Shown in pieces: positions 34,209 to 42,476 of a stretch of DNA of 64,000 nt. Each line of letters opens with the position of its first letter. The first letter of the stretch is position 1. Made by a program: the position numbers and the translations under genes. The notes below the pieces were generated by a model. That model did no database searches, was not told the DNA's origin, and worked only from the letters and a program-made list of their open reading frames with translations. The stretch covers positions 1,364,001-1,428,000 of the forward strand of contig NZ_FOIP01000002.1 of assembly GCF_900105215.1 (NCBI RefSeq), read 5' to 3'. The stretch comes from Lacrimispora sphenoides. GTDB taxonomy: Bacteria > Bacillota > Clostridia > Lachnospirales > Lachnospiraceae.

Positions 34209-35097
34209 AAAATATGATGGTAAGGAAGCTGTGAAGTACTTTCCAAGCTACATAGTGCCGGATGGATAATCCGGCATTTTTTATAACACTCTTTGTCTGA
34301 AAGATGCCGGATAATCCTCCAAATGCGGTTACGGTTCCGATCCATAAGCCTGTAGAGACTCCTGAAAAGGCCTGGGAAACAGCCTTGATTCCTGTGGTCA
34401 TTTCAACAAATCCCAGGATAAGGGCCTTATACTGGGGGAGGTCTATGGGAATCGTAGTTATGTAGAGGGCCAGGATGGAAAAAAGCATGATATATCCCCC
34501 AATTTTTACCATGACTTCGCAGGAATCCATTAAGCTGTCATCAAAGGATTTGGAAGATTCTCTGGTGACCGGAAGGGACAGGGCAGGTCCGTTTATGCCA
34601 TAACAGCTCCGGGCTGCAATGGAAAGAGGAATTATGGGCAGGTAAACGCAGACAAGAAGGAGCCAGACTGGTACGGCTGGTGGAAGCCCTCCGGCAGCAT
34701 AGCCTAATAAAAACATGGGGCTGGGATGATTGCAGATGGCTAAAAGGTATCTTCCTTCTTTTTCCGAGATACGTCCATTATCCATGAAATCACTGCAGGT
34801 TCTGGCTCCCATGGGATAACCGCAGAGAAGTCCGGAAACAAGGGTATAGCTTCCGGCATCCGAAAGGCAAAAGAATCGATGCAGGATCCTTCTGAAGGGG
34901 AAAATAAGGATGCGGATTGCATTTAAGGCAACAATGACATTGGAGCAGATCATAAAGGGCAAAAGAGTGGGTATCACTACAGAGCCCCATAAAACAAGTC
35001 CGTTTCTTGCACCTTCAAAGGCTGTGGACGGAAAACGGAGCAATAGAATTAAGGCAGCAACGGAAAGCAGACGGAAGAAGGATTTTTTCATGTACAC
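34165..35097 (-). CDS. ylbJ: Sporulation integral membrane protein YlbJ
   Basis: A 310-residue polytopic membrane protein of the nucleoside-recognition (Gate) domain group. YlbJ hallmarks are visible: NGLVLWGSVVIPTLLPFMI, the CGYPMGA motif and NHPSPMFLLGYA. In Bacillus YlbJ is a sigma-E product needed for spore cortex formation; the Bacillus protein is about 400 residues, so this one is a shorter clostridial form. The start may be GTG 35097 or ATG 35091. The gene is convergent with the coiled-coil gene and overlaps it by 44 bp at the 3' end. Presence beside coaD follows the usual order. Confidence 0.85.
   Translation of the reverse strand: MYMKKSFFRLLSVAALILLLRFPSTAFEGARNGLVLWGSVVIPTLLPFMICSNVIVALNAIRILIFPFRRILHRFFCLSDAGSYTLVSGLLCGYPMGARTCSDFMDNGRISEKEGRYLLAICNHPSPMFLLGYAAGGLPPAVPVWLLLVCVYLPIIPLSIAARSCYGINGPALSLPVTRESSKSFDDSLMDSCEVMVKIGGYIMLFSILALYITTIPIDLPQYKALILGFVEMTTGIKAVSQAFSGVSTGLWIGTVTAFGGLSGIFQTKSVIKNAGLSIRHYVAWKVLHSFLTIIFFILLSRFLPFLPRA
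34256..34282 (+). terminator. Terminator of the coaD operon, embedded in ylbJ
   Basis: TGCCGGA (34256-34262) / TCCGGCA (34270-34276) followed by six T. It lies within the 3' coding part of ylbJ on the other strand, where it encodes KNAGLSIRH. Confidence 0.8.
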
Positions 35098-35133
35098 CTG
35101 AATAGATTGTTTTATACAATTATATGAAATGGC

Positions 35134-35952
35134 ATGACTGATATGATGGTGATTCTTCTTTTCATCCTGATCCTTTCTGTTTTCCAGGTAACCATGATCG
35201 ATTACCTGTATAATAATCCTACCTTTTACCAGCTCGACGCTTATACCTGGGAAAGCGATGACTTCAGAAGCTTAAAGCTTGGAAAAATGGTGGCAGAATG
35301 GGATTCTCTTGATTATGATACTTTGACTTCCTTAATGGTGGAGCATCAATATGATCTGACTGGGGTCACAGACCGTGATACCCATACGGACCGGCTATTA
35401 AAGGTAAAGCCGGCGGAGTATAGAAAGCTCCGTCAGGCTTATGAAACTATTTTATATGATTTAAAGTTTTTTCCGATCCCCTTATCCGTTCAGCCCGGTT
35501 CTCCGGATATTAGCTATCAAAACGGCTGGATGGACACCAGGACCTATGGAGGAGAACGAGGGCATGAAGGCTGCGACATCATGAGCAATGATCAGCCAAG
35601 AGGGCATTATCCGGTGGTCAGTATGAGCGACGGAGTGGTGGAAAAAGTGGGGTGGCTGGAAAAGGGCGGCTGGCGGATCGGGATACGGACTCCTAAGGGA
35701 GCGTATCTTTATTATGCCCATCTTTACGGCTACAGCAAGCAGTGGAAGGAAGGGGACGAGGTAACTGCGGGAGAACTTTTGGGCTTTATGGGGGACACTG
35801 GTTACAGCCAGGTAGAGGGTACTACCGGCAACTTTCCAGTCCATTTGCATTTGGGAATTTATTTGCGGACCGATCATAATGAGGAGATGAGCGTAAATCC
35901 CTATTGGGTCTTAAAATATCTGGAGAAATACCGGTTGAAATATTCGTATTAG
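35134..35952 (+). CDS. M23-family metallopeptidase, membrane-anchored
   Basis: A 272-residue protein with an N-terminal hydrophobic segment (MVILLFILILSVFQVTMI) that anchors it in or exports it through the membrane, and a C-terminal LytM/peptidase M23 domain (about 125-260). Zinc-binding motifs are present: H-x3-D in GHEGCDI and the HxH motif in VHLHLG. Such domains cut peptidoglycan cross-bridges or act as regulators; intact motifs suggest activity. The gene is divergent from ylbJ with a 36-bp gap, so a link to spore wall remodelling is possible. Confidence 0.85.
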   Translation: MTDMMVILLFILILSVFQVTMIDYLYNNPTFYQLDAYTWESDDFRSLKLGKMVAEWDSLDYDTLTSLMVEHQYDLTGVTDRDTHTDRLLKVKPAEYRKLRQAYETILYDLKFFPIPLSVQPGSPDISYQNGWMDTRTYGGERGHEGCDIMSNDQPRGHYPVVSMSDGVVEKVGWLEKGGWRIGIRTPKGAYLYYAHLYGYSKQWKEGDEVTAGELLGFMGDTGYSQVEGTTGNFPVHLHLGIYLRTDHNEEMSVNPYWVLKYLEKYRLKYSY

Positions 35953-35974
35953 TATACCGGCTTTTTATCGAAAC

Positions 35975-36003
35975 TTGCCTTGCAAATTTCGATATGCTAT
36001 ATT
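35975..36003 (+). promoter_or_regulatory. Candidate promoter before the RNA methyltransferase gene
   Basis: TTGCCT (35975-35980), 17-bp spacer, TATATT (35998-36003). TCGAAA / TTTCGA flanking 35968-35992 can also pair, possibly as a weak end to the upstream transcript. The leader to 36128 contains no gene. Confidence 0.5.
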
Positions 36004-36128
36004 AAGATTGCTTACATAGGCATAGTTTATTTAATGAAGGCAGAATTACACGCCATGCTTTGGTAAACTAGCCGTTCGATGAGCTTAAGGCGAATCGAAC
36101 ATCTTTGACGCAAGATGGGAGCGACAAC

Positions 36129-37493
36129 GTGAAAGAACGGAAGATTTCAGAAGAATTTTTAAACAGAATGAAAGATTTATTAGGGGAAGAAGAGTATGAA
36201 GCGTATTTAAAAAGCTTTGATGAGGAGCGGCTCTATGGGCTGCGTATCAATACCCTTAAGATAACCTTGGAAAAATTTACAAACATGACAACCCTTAAGC
36301 TAAAGCCCGTTCCCTGGATTCATAACGGTTTTTACTATGAGGGGGAAGAACGTCCGGCAAAAGATCCTTATTACTACGCCGGGCTTTATTATCTCCAGGA
36401 ACCCAGCGCTATGACGCCGGCAAGCCTGCTTCCCGTGGTTCCGGGAGACAAGGTACTTGATCTTTGTGCAGCGCCAGGAGGGAAAAGCACGGAGCTGGGG
36501 GCAAAGCTGAAAGGCAAAGGCCTTTTGGTGTCCAATGACATCAGCAATTCCAGGGCAAAGGCTTTGCTTAAGAACTTAGAATTGTGGGGGATTGAGAATA
36601 TTTGTGTCACCAGCGAGGAACCAAAAAAATTAAAGGAAACCTTCGGTGAATTTTTTGATAAAATACTGGTTGATGCTCCCTGTTCCGGAGAAGGGATGTT
36701 CCGCAAGGATGCGGATATGGTGAAAAGCTATGAGGAACACGGGCCGGAGTATTATGCTGCGATCCAAAGGGGAATTATGGATCAGGCGGCAGACATGCTT
36801 GCACCTGGCGGATATCTTTTATATTCTACCTGCACGTTTTCAGCCTGTGAGAATGAAGACATCATCAGACGGACTCTGGAGTGCCATGAGGAGATGGAGC
36901 TTATCAGGCTTCCTCTTTTTGAAGGAGCCAGCGGTGGGATCGGCCTCCCCGGCTGCCTCCGCCTTTTTCCCCATAAGATCAAGGGAGAGGGCCATTTTAT
37001 GGCGTTGTTAAAAAAGAAAGGAAGCCCGGCTGGATATAAGGATTATGGGAAGACCGGAAGCAAACAGTCCCCCCTTCCTGCTGAACTTTCTAATTTTCTT
37101 TCCATGGTCTCAAAGCCCCTGGAGAGTTCCCGGATCCGGATAAAGAATGATGCGGTTTACTATTTGCCGGAACATTTTCAGGAGAATACAAAAGGCCTGC
37201 GCTACTTAAGGACCGGACTTTTGCTGGGAGAGATGAAAAAGGACCGTTTTGAGCCGGGACAGGCCTTTGCTATGGCCTTAAAGCCGGAAGAGTTCAAACA
37301 AGTTGTCTCCTGGGAAAAGCAGGATGATAGGGTAATCCGCTATTTAAAGGGAGAAACCATTTCCTTGAAAGACGGAGAGGAACCTATCAAAGGCTGGTGC
37401 CTGATCTGTGTGGAAGGCTTCCCTCTTGGCTTTGCCAAGGGGAGCGGAGCGACACTTAAAAACAAATACTATCCGGGATGGCGGTGGCAATAA
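36129..37493 (+). CDS. RsmB/NOP-family rRNA m5C methyltransferase (RsmF-like)
   Basis: A 454-residue SAM-dependent cytosine-5 RNA methyltransferase. The SAM site is DLCAAPGGKSTELG, the first catalytic Cys is in DAPCSGEGMFRK and the second in YSTCTFSACENE. The C-terminal ~170 residues form a PUA-like RNA-binding part, as in RsmF/YebU. GTG 36129 is chosen (MKERKISEEFLNRM) because GGGAG lies 8 nt before it; the TTG 36105 start is less likely. Its stop overlaps the next gene's ATG (TAATG), so the two RNA-modifying enzymes are coupled. The exact rRNA position is unknown. Confidence 0.9.
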   Translation: MKERKISEEFLNRMKDLLGEEEYEAYLKSFDEERLYGLRINTLKITLEKFTNMTTLKLKPVPWIHNGFYYEGEERPAKDPYYYAGLYYLQEPSAMTPASLLPVVPGDKVLDLCAAPGGKSTELGAKLKGKGLLVSNDISNSRAKALLKNLELWGIENICVTSEEPKKLKETFGEFFDKILVDAPCSGEGMFRKDADMVKSYEEHGPEYYAAIQRGIMDQAADMLAPGGYLLYSTCTFSACENEDIIRRTLECHEEMELIRLPLFEGASGGIGLPGCLRLFPHKIKGEGHFMALLKKKGSPAGYKDYGKTGSKQSPLPAELSNFLSMVSKPLESSRIRIKNDAVYYLPEHFQENTKGLRYLRTGLLLGEMKKDRFEPGQAFAMALKPEEFKQVVSWEKQDDRVIRYLKGETISLKDGEEPIKGWCLICVEGFPLGFAKGSGATLKNKYYPGWRWQ

Positions 37494-38224
37494 TGAAGGA
37501 ACTGAGACTTGATAAATATTTAACAGAGATGGGAGAAGGAACGAGAAGCCAGATCAAGGAAATGGCCAGAAAAGGCAGGATTCTGGTAGACGGCATACCG
37601 GAGAAAAGGACGGAGCGCAAAATCGATCCGGAACAACAACAGGTATCCGTGGATGGGCGTCCGGTATCCTATGTCCGATATGAATATTACATGCTTAACA
37701 AGCCTCAGGGCGTGGTATCTGCCACAGAAGATTCCCGCTATGAAACCGTGATCAGTCTCATTGAGGAGCGGAAACGGGATGATCTTTTTCCGGTGGGACG
37801 GCTGGATATTGATACAGAGGGGCTTCTTCTCATCACCAATGACGGAGACTTAGCTCATCGCCTTCTGTCTCCCAAAAAGCATGTGGATAAGGTTTATTTT
37901 GCCCGGGTTGAAGGGGAGCTTCCGCATGACGCAGAGGAACGTATGGAGGAAGGTCTTGTGCTTTCTGATGGAACTCCCACAATGCCAGCCCTGCTGGAAG
38001 TACGAAAGCGGGGTAAGGATGAAGTGCTTTCTGAAATCTACCTGACCATCCGCGAAGGAAAATTTCATCAGGTCAAACGAATGTTTGAAACTCTTGGGTG
38101 CCGTGTGATATACTTAAAGAGGATGTCTATGGGAAGCCTGATCTTAGATGAGGAGTTAAAACCGGGTGAATACCGCCCGCTTTCAGAGGATGAAATCCTG
38201 AAACTAAAAAGTCATGGTAAATAA
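37493..38224 (+). CDS. RsuA/RluB-family pseudouridine synthase
   Basis: A 243-residue enzyme. The N-terminal S4 RNA-binding domain is LRLDKYLTEMGEGTRSQIKE. The catalytic domain has the aspartate motif GRLDIDTEGLLLITNDG and a C-terminal EGKFHQVKRMFETLG. ATG 37493 overlaps the preceding stop codon. RsuA modifies 16S rRNA and RluB/E/F modify 23S rRNA; length and sequence do not settle the target, though RsuA/RluF-like is likely. A repeat element begins right after the stop. Confidence 0.9.
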   Translation: MKELRLDKYLTEMGEGTRSQIKEMARKGRILVDGIPEKRTERKIDPEQQQVSVDGRPVSYVRYEYYMLNKPQGVVSATEDSRYETVISLIEERKRDDLFPVGRLDIDTEGLLLITNDGDLAHRLLSPKKHVDKVYFARVEGELPHDAEERMEEGLVLSDGTPTMPALLEVRKRGKDEVLSEIYLTIREGKFHQVKRMFETLGCRVIYLKRMSMGSLILDEELKPGEYRPLSEDEILKLKSHGK

Positions 38225-38225
38225 G

Positions 38226-38276
38226 GAAACACCCTTCGGGTATACCTTAATGCCCAGACTACATGGGCGATAACAA
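38226..38276 (+). repeat. Intergenic hairpin element, copy 2 (ACCCTTCG family)
   Basis: GAAACACCCTTCG (38226-38238) is identical to copy 1, and ACCC-TTC-GGGT can fold. The second block holds GCCCA / TGGGC (38252-38268), equivalent to GTCCA / TGGAC of copy 1, a paired base change. It starts 2 bp after the stop of the pseudouridine synthase gene. Confidence 0.65.
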
Positions 38277-38299
38277 GGAAAGGAAGACAAAAGCAGAAG

Positions 38300-38965
38300 A
38301 TGTTAGAGGAAAAGAAAGCAGTAATTTTTGATCTGGATGGAACACTGGTTGATTCCATGTGGATGTGGAAATCCATTGATATAGAATTTCTTGGCAGCAG
38401 AGGGCTTGCATGTCCGGAAGATTTACAAAAGGAGATTGAAGGGATGAGCTTTTCGGAAACTGCTTTTTATTTTAAAGAGCGGTTCAAGCTGAAAGAATCC
38501 CTTGAGGAAATCAAGGCTGTGTGGACGGATATGTCCATTGAAAAATATAGGAACGAGGTTTGGTTAAAGCCGGGAGCAGGAGATTTTCTTAAATACATTA
38601 CTGAAAGAGGATTAAAGACCGGAATTGCCACCAGTAATGGCAGACAGATGGTGGATGCGGTGATTGATTCCTTAAATATCGGGCAATATTTTCAGGTAGT
38701 GGTTACTTCCTGCGAGGTGACTTGTGGAAAGCCTGCGCCGGATATTTATTTAAAGGTTGCAGGGGAGCTTTCCGTATCTCCCGCTCAATGCCTGGTCTTT
38801 GAGGATGTTCCTGCCGGAATTCTGGCAGGAAAGCGGGCCGGTATGACGGTCTGCGCCATTGATGATGAATTTTCCAGAGAGATGGAAGAAGAAAAACGGC
38901 AGCTGGCTGACTATTTTATATACGATTATCACCAGATACTGAAAAGAAAGGTCGAAATATCATGA
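38300..38965 (+). CDS. HAD-superfamily phosphatase (beta-phosphoglucomutase/phosphatase-like)
   Basis: A 221-residue HAD subfamily IA hydrolase. Motif I is DLDGTLVDS, motif II is ATSNG, and motifs III and IV are in KPAPDIY and VFEDVPAGILAG. The cap domain is the small helical type between motifs I and II. It acts on small phosphorylated molecules; the substrate cannot be read from sequence. Its stop overlaps the next gene's start (ATGATG), so it is coupled with the YgiQ gene. Confidence 0.88.
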   Translation: MLEEKKAVIFDLDGTLVDSMWMWKSIDIEFLGSRGLACPEDLQKEIEGMSFSETAFYFKERFKLKESLEEIKAVWTDMSIEKYRNEVWLKPGAGDFLKYITERGLKTGIATSNGRQMVDAVIDSLNIGQYFQVVVTSCEVTCGKPAPDIYLKVAGELSVSPAQCLVFEDVPAGILAGKRAGMTVCAIDDEFSREMEEEKRQLADYFIYDYHQILKRKVEIS

Positions 38966-40902
38966 TGCACGATTATCTTCCCATGAGCCGGGCTGATATG
39001 AATATCAGAGGGTGGAAGCAATGTGACTTTATCTATGTCACCGGAGATGCCTATGTGGACCATCCGTCCTTTGGCCATGCCATTATCAGCCGCCTTTTAG
39101 AGGCCCATGGCTATAAAGTGGGGATTATATCCCAGCCGGACTGGAAGGATCGGGCAAGCATTCAGGTTTTAGGAGAACCACGCCTGGGATTCCTGGTTTC
39201 AGGCGGCAACATGGATTCCATGGTAAATCACTATTCCGTTTCAAAGAAACGCAGACAGCAGGATGCATATACACCAGGGGGCGTTATGGGAAAGCGACCT
39301 GACTATGCGGTTACGGTCTACTGTAATCTGATCCGGTCCGTATATAAGAAAGCGCCTGTCATCATCGGCGGCATTGAAGCCAGCTTAAGGCGTCTGGCTC
39401 ATTACGATTACTGGTCGGATCGGTTAAAGCATTCCATTCTGATTGATTCCCAGGCGGACTTAATTTCCTATGGGATGGGGGAAACGTCCATTGTGGAAAT
39501 TGCAGACGCATTGAACAGCGGGATCGACATCAAGGATATCACTTTTATCGATGGCACTGTCTATAAGACGGATAGCCTGGAATCCGTATATGATGCCCAG
39601 ATCCTTCCTTCTTTTGATAAAATGAAGGCTGAAAAACAAGAATATGCAAAAAGCTATTACATTCAATATAATAATACGGACCCATTTACCGGAAAGCGTC
39701 TGGTGGAGCCATATAAGGACAATCTGTTTGTCGTTCAGAATCCTCCCGCCAAGCCTCTATCCATGGAGGAGATGGATGAGGTATATGCCCTTCCTTATAT
39801 GAGGAATTACCATCCTTCCTATGAGGAACTTGGAGGAGTTCCAGCTATCCGTGAAATTAAATTCAGCCTGATCAGCAACCGGGGCTGCTTTGGTGCCTGC
39901 AGCTTTTGTGCTCTTACCTTTCATCAGGGCAGGATTATACAAGCCAGAAGCCATAACTCCCTTTTAGATGAAGCGAAGCTTTTGACAGAGGAACCGGACT
40001 TTAAGGGATATATCCATGACGTAGGAGGTCCTACGGCCGATTTCAGGTACCCGGCCTGTGAAAAACAGATGACGAAAGGGGCTTGCGCCAACCGGCAGTG
40101 CCTGTTTCCAGAACCATGTAAAAATCTGAAAGCGGACCATACGGATTATATTGAGTTACTGAGAAAGCTGAGAAGCCTGCCAAAGATGAAAAAGGTATTC
40201 ATCCGTTCCGGCATCCGGTTTGATTATGTGCTGGCGGATCCCGGTAAAAAGTTTTTAAAGGAGCTTTGTCAGTACCATGTCAGCGGACAGCTAAAGGTGG
40301 CACCGGAGCATGTGTCGGATAAGGTGCTTTCAAAAATGGGAAAGCCCCGGAATCAGGTATATCGCCAGTTTGTAAAGGAATATAAGGACATGAATGGGCG
40401 GCTTGGAATGAAACAGTATCTGGTTCCCTATTTAATGTCTTCCCATCCAGGCTCCGGACTTTCGGAAGCTGTGGAGCTTGCAGAATATTTACGGGATTTG
40501 GGATATATGCCGGAACAGGTACAGGACTTTTACCCTACCCCTTCCACCATATCCACCTGTATGTATTACACGGGATATGATCCCCGTACCATGGAAAAGG
40601 TATATGTACCGGTCAATCCCCATGAAAAGGCCATGCAAAGAGCGCTCATCCAGTATCGGAATCCGAAAAATTATGAATTGGTTTCCGAGGCATTAAGACT
40701 TGCAGGCCGCACCGATTTGATCGGGTATGACAAAAAATGCTTAATCCGTCCAAGGGCAGGTGCTCCAGGCGGTTTCTCAGATAACAAAACAGGGAAGAAT
40801 CCTTACAGCGGGAAAAGAGGGGCTGCTTCAGAGACAAAAGATCGTCGGGAACAAAAGAAAAAGACCATTAGGAACGTCCATAAAAAAGCAGGTAAAAAAT
40901 AA
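38962..40902 (+). CDS. YgiQ-family radical SAM protein (UPF0313)
   Basis: A 646-residue protein of the YgiQ family. The N-terminal part begins LPMSRADMNIRGWKQCDFI, a hallmark of the family, and has a B12-binding-like fold. The radical SAM cluster motif is CFGACSFC (C-x3-C-x2-C). Extra cysteines follow (CANRQCLFPEPC). The C-terminus is basic and probably disordered. The reaction is not known. It overlaps the HAD gene by 4 bp. Length is within the family range. Confidence 0.92.
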   Translation: MMHDYLPMSRADMNIRGWKQCDFIYVTGDAYVDHPSFGHAIISRLLEAHGYKVGIISQPDWKDRASIQVLGEPRLGFLVSGGNMDSMVNHYSVSKKRRQQDAYTPGGVMGKRPDYAVTVYCNLIRSVYKKAPVIIGGIEASLRRLAHYDYWSDRLKHSILIDSQADLISYGMGETSIVEIADALNSGIDIKDITFIDGTVYKTDSLESVYDAQILPSFDKMKAEKQEYAKSYYIQYNNTDPFTGKRLVEPYKDNLFVVQNPPAKPLSMEEMDEVYALPYMRNYHPSYEELGGVPAIREIKFSLISNRGCFGACSFCALTFHQGRIIQARSHNSLLDEAKLLTEEPDFKGYIHDVGGPTADFRYPACEKQMTKGACANRQCLFPEPCKNLKADHTDYIELLRKLRSLPKMKKVFIRSGIRFDYVLADPGKKFLKELCQYHVSGQLKVAPEHVSDKVLSKMGKPRNQVYRQFVKEYKDMNGRLGMKQYLVPYLMSSHPGSGLSEAVELAEYLRDLGYMPEQVQDFYPTPSTISTCMYYTGYDPRTMEKVYVPVNPHEKAMQRALIQYRNPKNYELVSEALRLAGRTDLIGYDKKCLIRPRAGAPGGFSDNKTGKNPYSGKRGAASETKDRREQKKKTIRNVHKKAGKK

Positions 40903-40918
40903 TCCTGACTTGAAAGAA

Positions 40919-40979
40919 ATACCCTTCGGGTATATTCACATCCGGAAAAGCGGGGTGGACTCTGCCCCAAATATGTAGG
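40919..40979 (+). repeat. Intergenic hairpin element, copy 3 (ACCCTTCG family)
   Basis: ATACCC-TTC-GGGTAT (40919-40933) forms a 6-bp stem. A second block (about 40948-40979) contains AAAGCGGGG then CCCCAAATA and shares most positions with copy 4. It begins 16 bp after the YgiQ stop. Confidence 0.7.
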
Positions 40980-41008
40980 CAAAAATAAGAGAAAAGAAGG
41001 GAACGATT

Positions 41009-41779
41009 ATGAAGATTGCCATTGTAACAGGTGCGTCTTCCGGCATGGGAAGAGAATTTATCATGCAGATTGCTGACCGTTTTAATGGGATTGGAGAAAT
41101 ATGGGCCATAGCTAGAAGGGAAGACCGGCTGGAAGAGCTGTCCCCTAATGTTCCGGTTAAGGTCCGGACCTTTGCCATTGACCTGACGGATAAGAGTAAA
41201 CTGATGAGCTTAGAGGATATCCTGGCGAAAGAAAAACCGGAGGTAAAGTGGTTGATCAACGCGGCAGGTTATGGAAAAATCGGCGCCGTGGGGAGCATAA
41301 ATATAGGGGATGAGATGGGCATGGTGGAATTAAACTGCGAAGCCCTTTGTGCCGTAACCCATATGGTCCTTCCCTATATGTCAAAGAACAGCCGCATCAT
41401 ACAGTTTTCCTCTGCTGCTTCCTTTCTGCCCCAACCCGGATTTGCCATTTATGCGGCTACTAAATCCTTTGTGTTAAGTTACAGCAGGGCTCTGAATGAA
41501 GAACTGAAGCAAAAGGGGATTTATGTGACGGCGGTTTGCCCGGGACCAGTGAAAACCGAATTTTTTGATATTGCGGAAACCACAGGAAAGATCCCTCTTT
41601 ATAAGCGGATCGTCATGGCTGATCCTAAGAAAGTGGTGCGAATTGCTTTGCGGGACAGCATGATGGGGCGTCCGGTTTCCGTGTATGGAACCACCATGAA
41701 GTCCTTCCGGCTTATGTGCAAGACAATCCCTCATACCGTAATCTTTCGTCTTATGAAGGGGCTTATGAAGACTACTTAA
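41009..41779 (+). CDS. Short-chain dehydrogenase/reductase
   Basis: A 256-residue SDR. The nucleotide-binding motif is TGASSGMGREF (residues 7-17), NAAGYG is the core motif, and the catalytic triad fits S (SSAASF), then Y-x3-K in YAATKSF. CPGPVKTEF follows. Length is classical. The substrate is unknown; similar clostridial proteins are annotated generally as SDR. GAAGGGAACG lies before the ATG. It lies between two copies of the ACCCTTCG element family. Confidence 0.9.
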   Translation: MKIAIVTGASSGMGREFIMQIADRFNGIGEIWAIARREDRLEELSPNVPVKVRTFAIDLTDKSKLMSLEDILAKEKPEVKWLINAAGYGKIGAVGSINIGDEMGMVELNCEALCAVTHMVLPYMSKNSRIIQFSSAASFLPQPGFAIYAATKSFVLSYSRALNEELKQKGIYVTAVCPGPVKTEFFDIAETTGKIPLYKRIVMADPKKVVRIALRDSMMGRPVSVYGTTMKSFRLMCKTIPHTVIFRLMKGLMKTT

Positions 41780-41807
41780 AGGAAGGCAAAGGAAGAGGAA
41801 TACAAAA

Positions 41808-42377
41808 GTGAAACGATACAGGAAGGGACAGTACGGTTACCGTAATTATCATAGAAGAACAGAATTAGGGAAGGTCCTTGCCGGGGCGGCCCTGATTCTC
41901 ATACAGCTATTGGCCCGGACAATGGCAGACAGCTCATCCTTTAAAAATATCCTGACGGTTACAGCCATTTTATCCGTTCTTCCGATGGCCAATTGGGCAT
42001 CCCCCCTTTTGGCCTCCTGGAAGTACAAAACGCTGAACGAGGAACTTTATAAAAAAGCATGTTCCCATGAAGGAAAAAGCAGATTGCTTTACGATCTGAT
42101 CATCACCTCAAGGGATGCGGTCATGCCGGTGGATGTGGCTGCGGTTCATCCAACCGGCATCTATGCTTACTGTACAGCTAAAAAGCTGGACACAGGAAAA
42201 GCAGAATGTTTTTTTAAGGATATGTTCCTCAGCCATCAGGTAAAGCTGGATATAAGGCTCATTCTGGATGAAGAGGAATTTTTCAAACACCTTTCCAGCT
42301 TGAGACCGGAAGCAGAGTACAAGGATGACGGCAGCGTGGAGCGTGGAGTCACGTTGTTAAAAAGCTTATCCATGTAA
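41808..42377 (+). CDS. Unrecognised membrane-associated protein (189 residues)
   Basis: I do not recognise the family. The start is GTG 41808 after GGAAGAGG. A very basic, tyrosine-rich N-terminus (MKRYRKGQYGYRNYHRR) precedes two hydrophobic segments (about 22-40 and 46-68) that form a membrane hairpin. The rest is a soluble domain (about 75-189), presumably cytoplasmic from the positive-inside rule. No catalytic motif is seen. It lies 28 bp after the SDR gene and before an intergenic element. Confidence 0.7.
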   Translation: MKRYRKGQYGYRNYHRRTELGKVLAGAALILIQLLARTMADSSSFKNILTVTAILSVLPMANWASPLLASWKYKTLNEELYKKACSHEGKSRLLYDLIITSRDAVMPVDVAAVHPTGIYAYCTAKKLDTGKAECFFKDMFLSHQVKLDIRLILDEEEFFKHLSSLRPEAEYKDDGSVERGVTLLKSLSM

Positions 42378-42391
42378 CCGGCAGGACAGAA

Positions 42392-42454
42392 ATACCCTTC
42401 GGGTATCCCTTTACACCCAATAAAGCGGGGCGGGCTCTGTCCCAAATACATGAG
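42392..42454 (+). repeat. Intergenic hairpin element, copy 4 (ACCCTTCG family)
   Basis: ATACCC-TTC-GGGTAT (42392-42406), then a second block (42422-42454) beginning AAAGCGGGG and ending CCCAAATACATGAG, close to copy 3. It starts 14 bp after the previous stop codon. Confidence 0.7.
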
Positions 42455-42476
42455 TAGTATATGGAAAGGATAAAAC

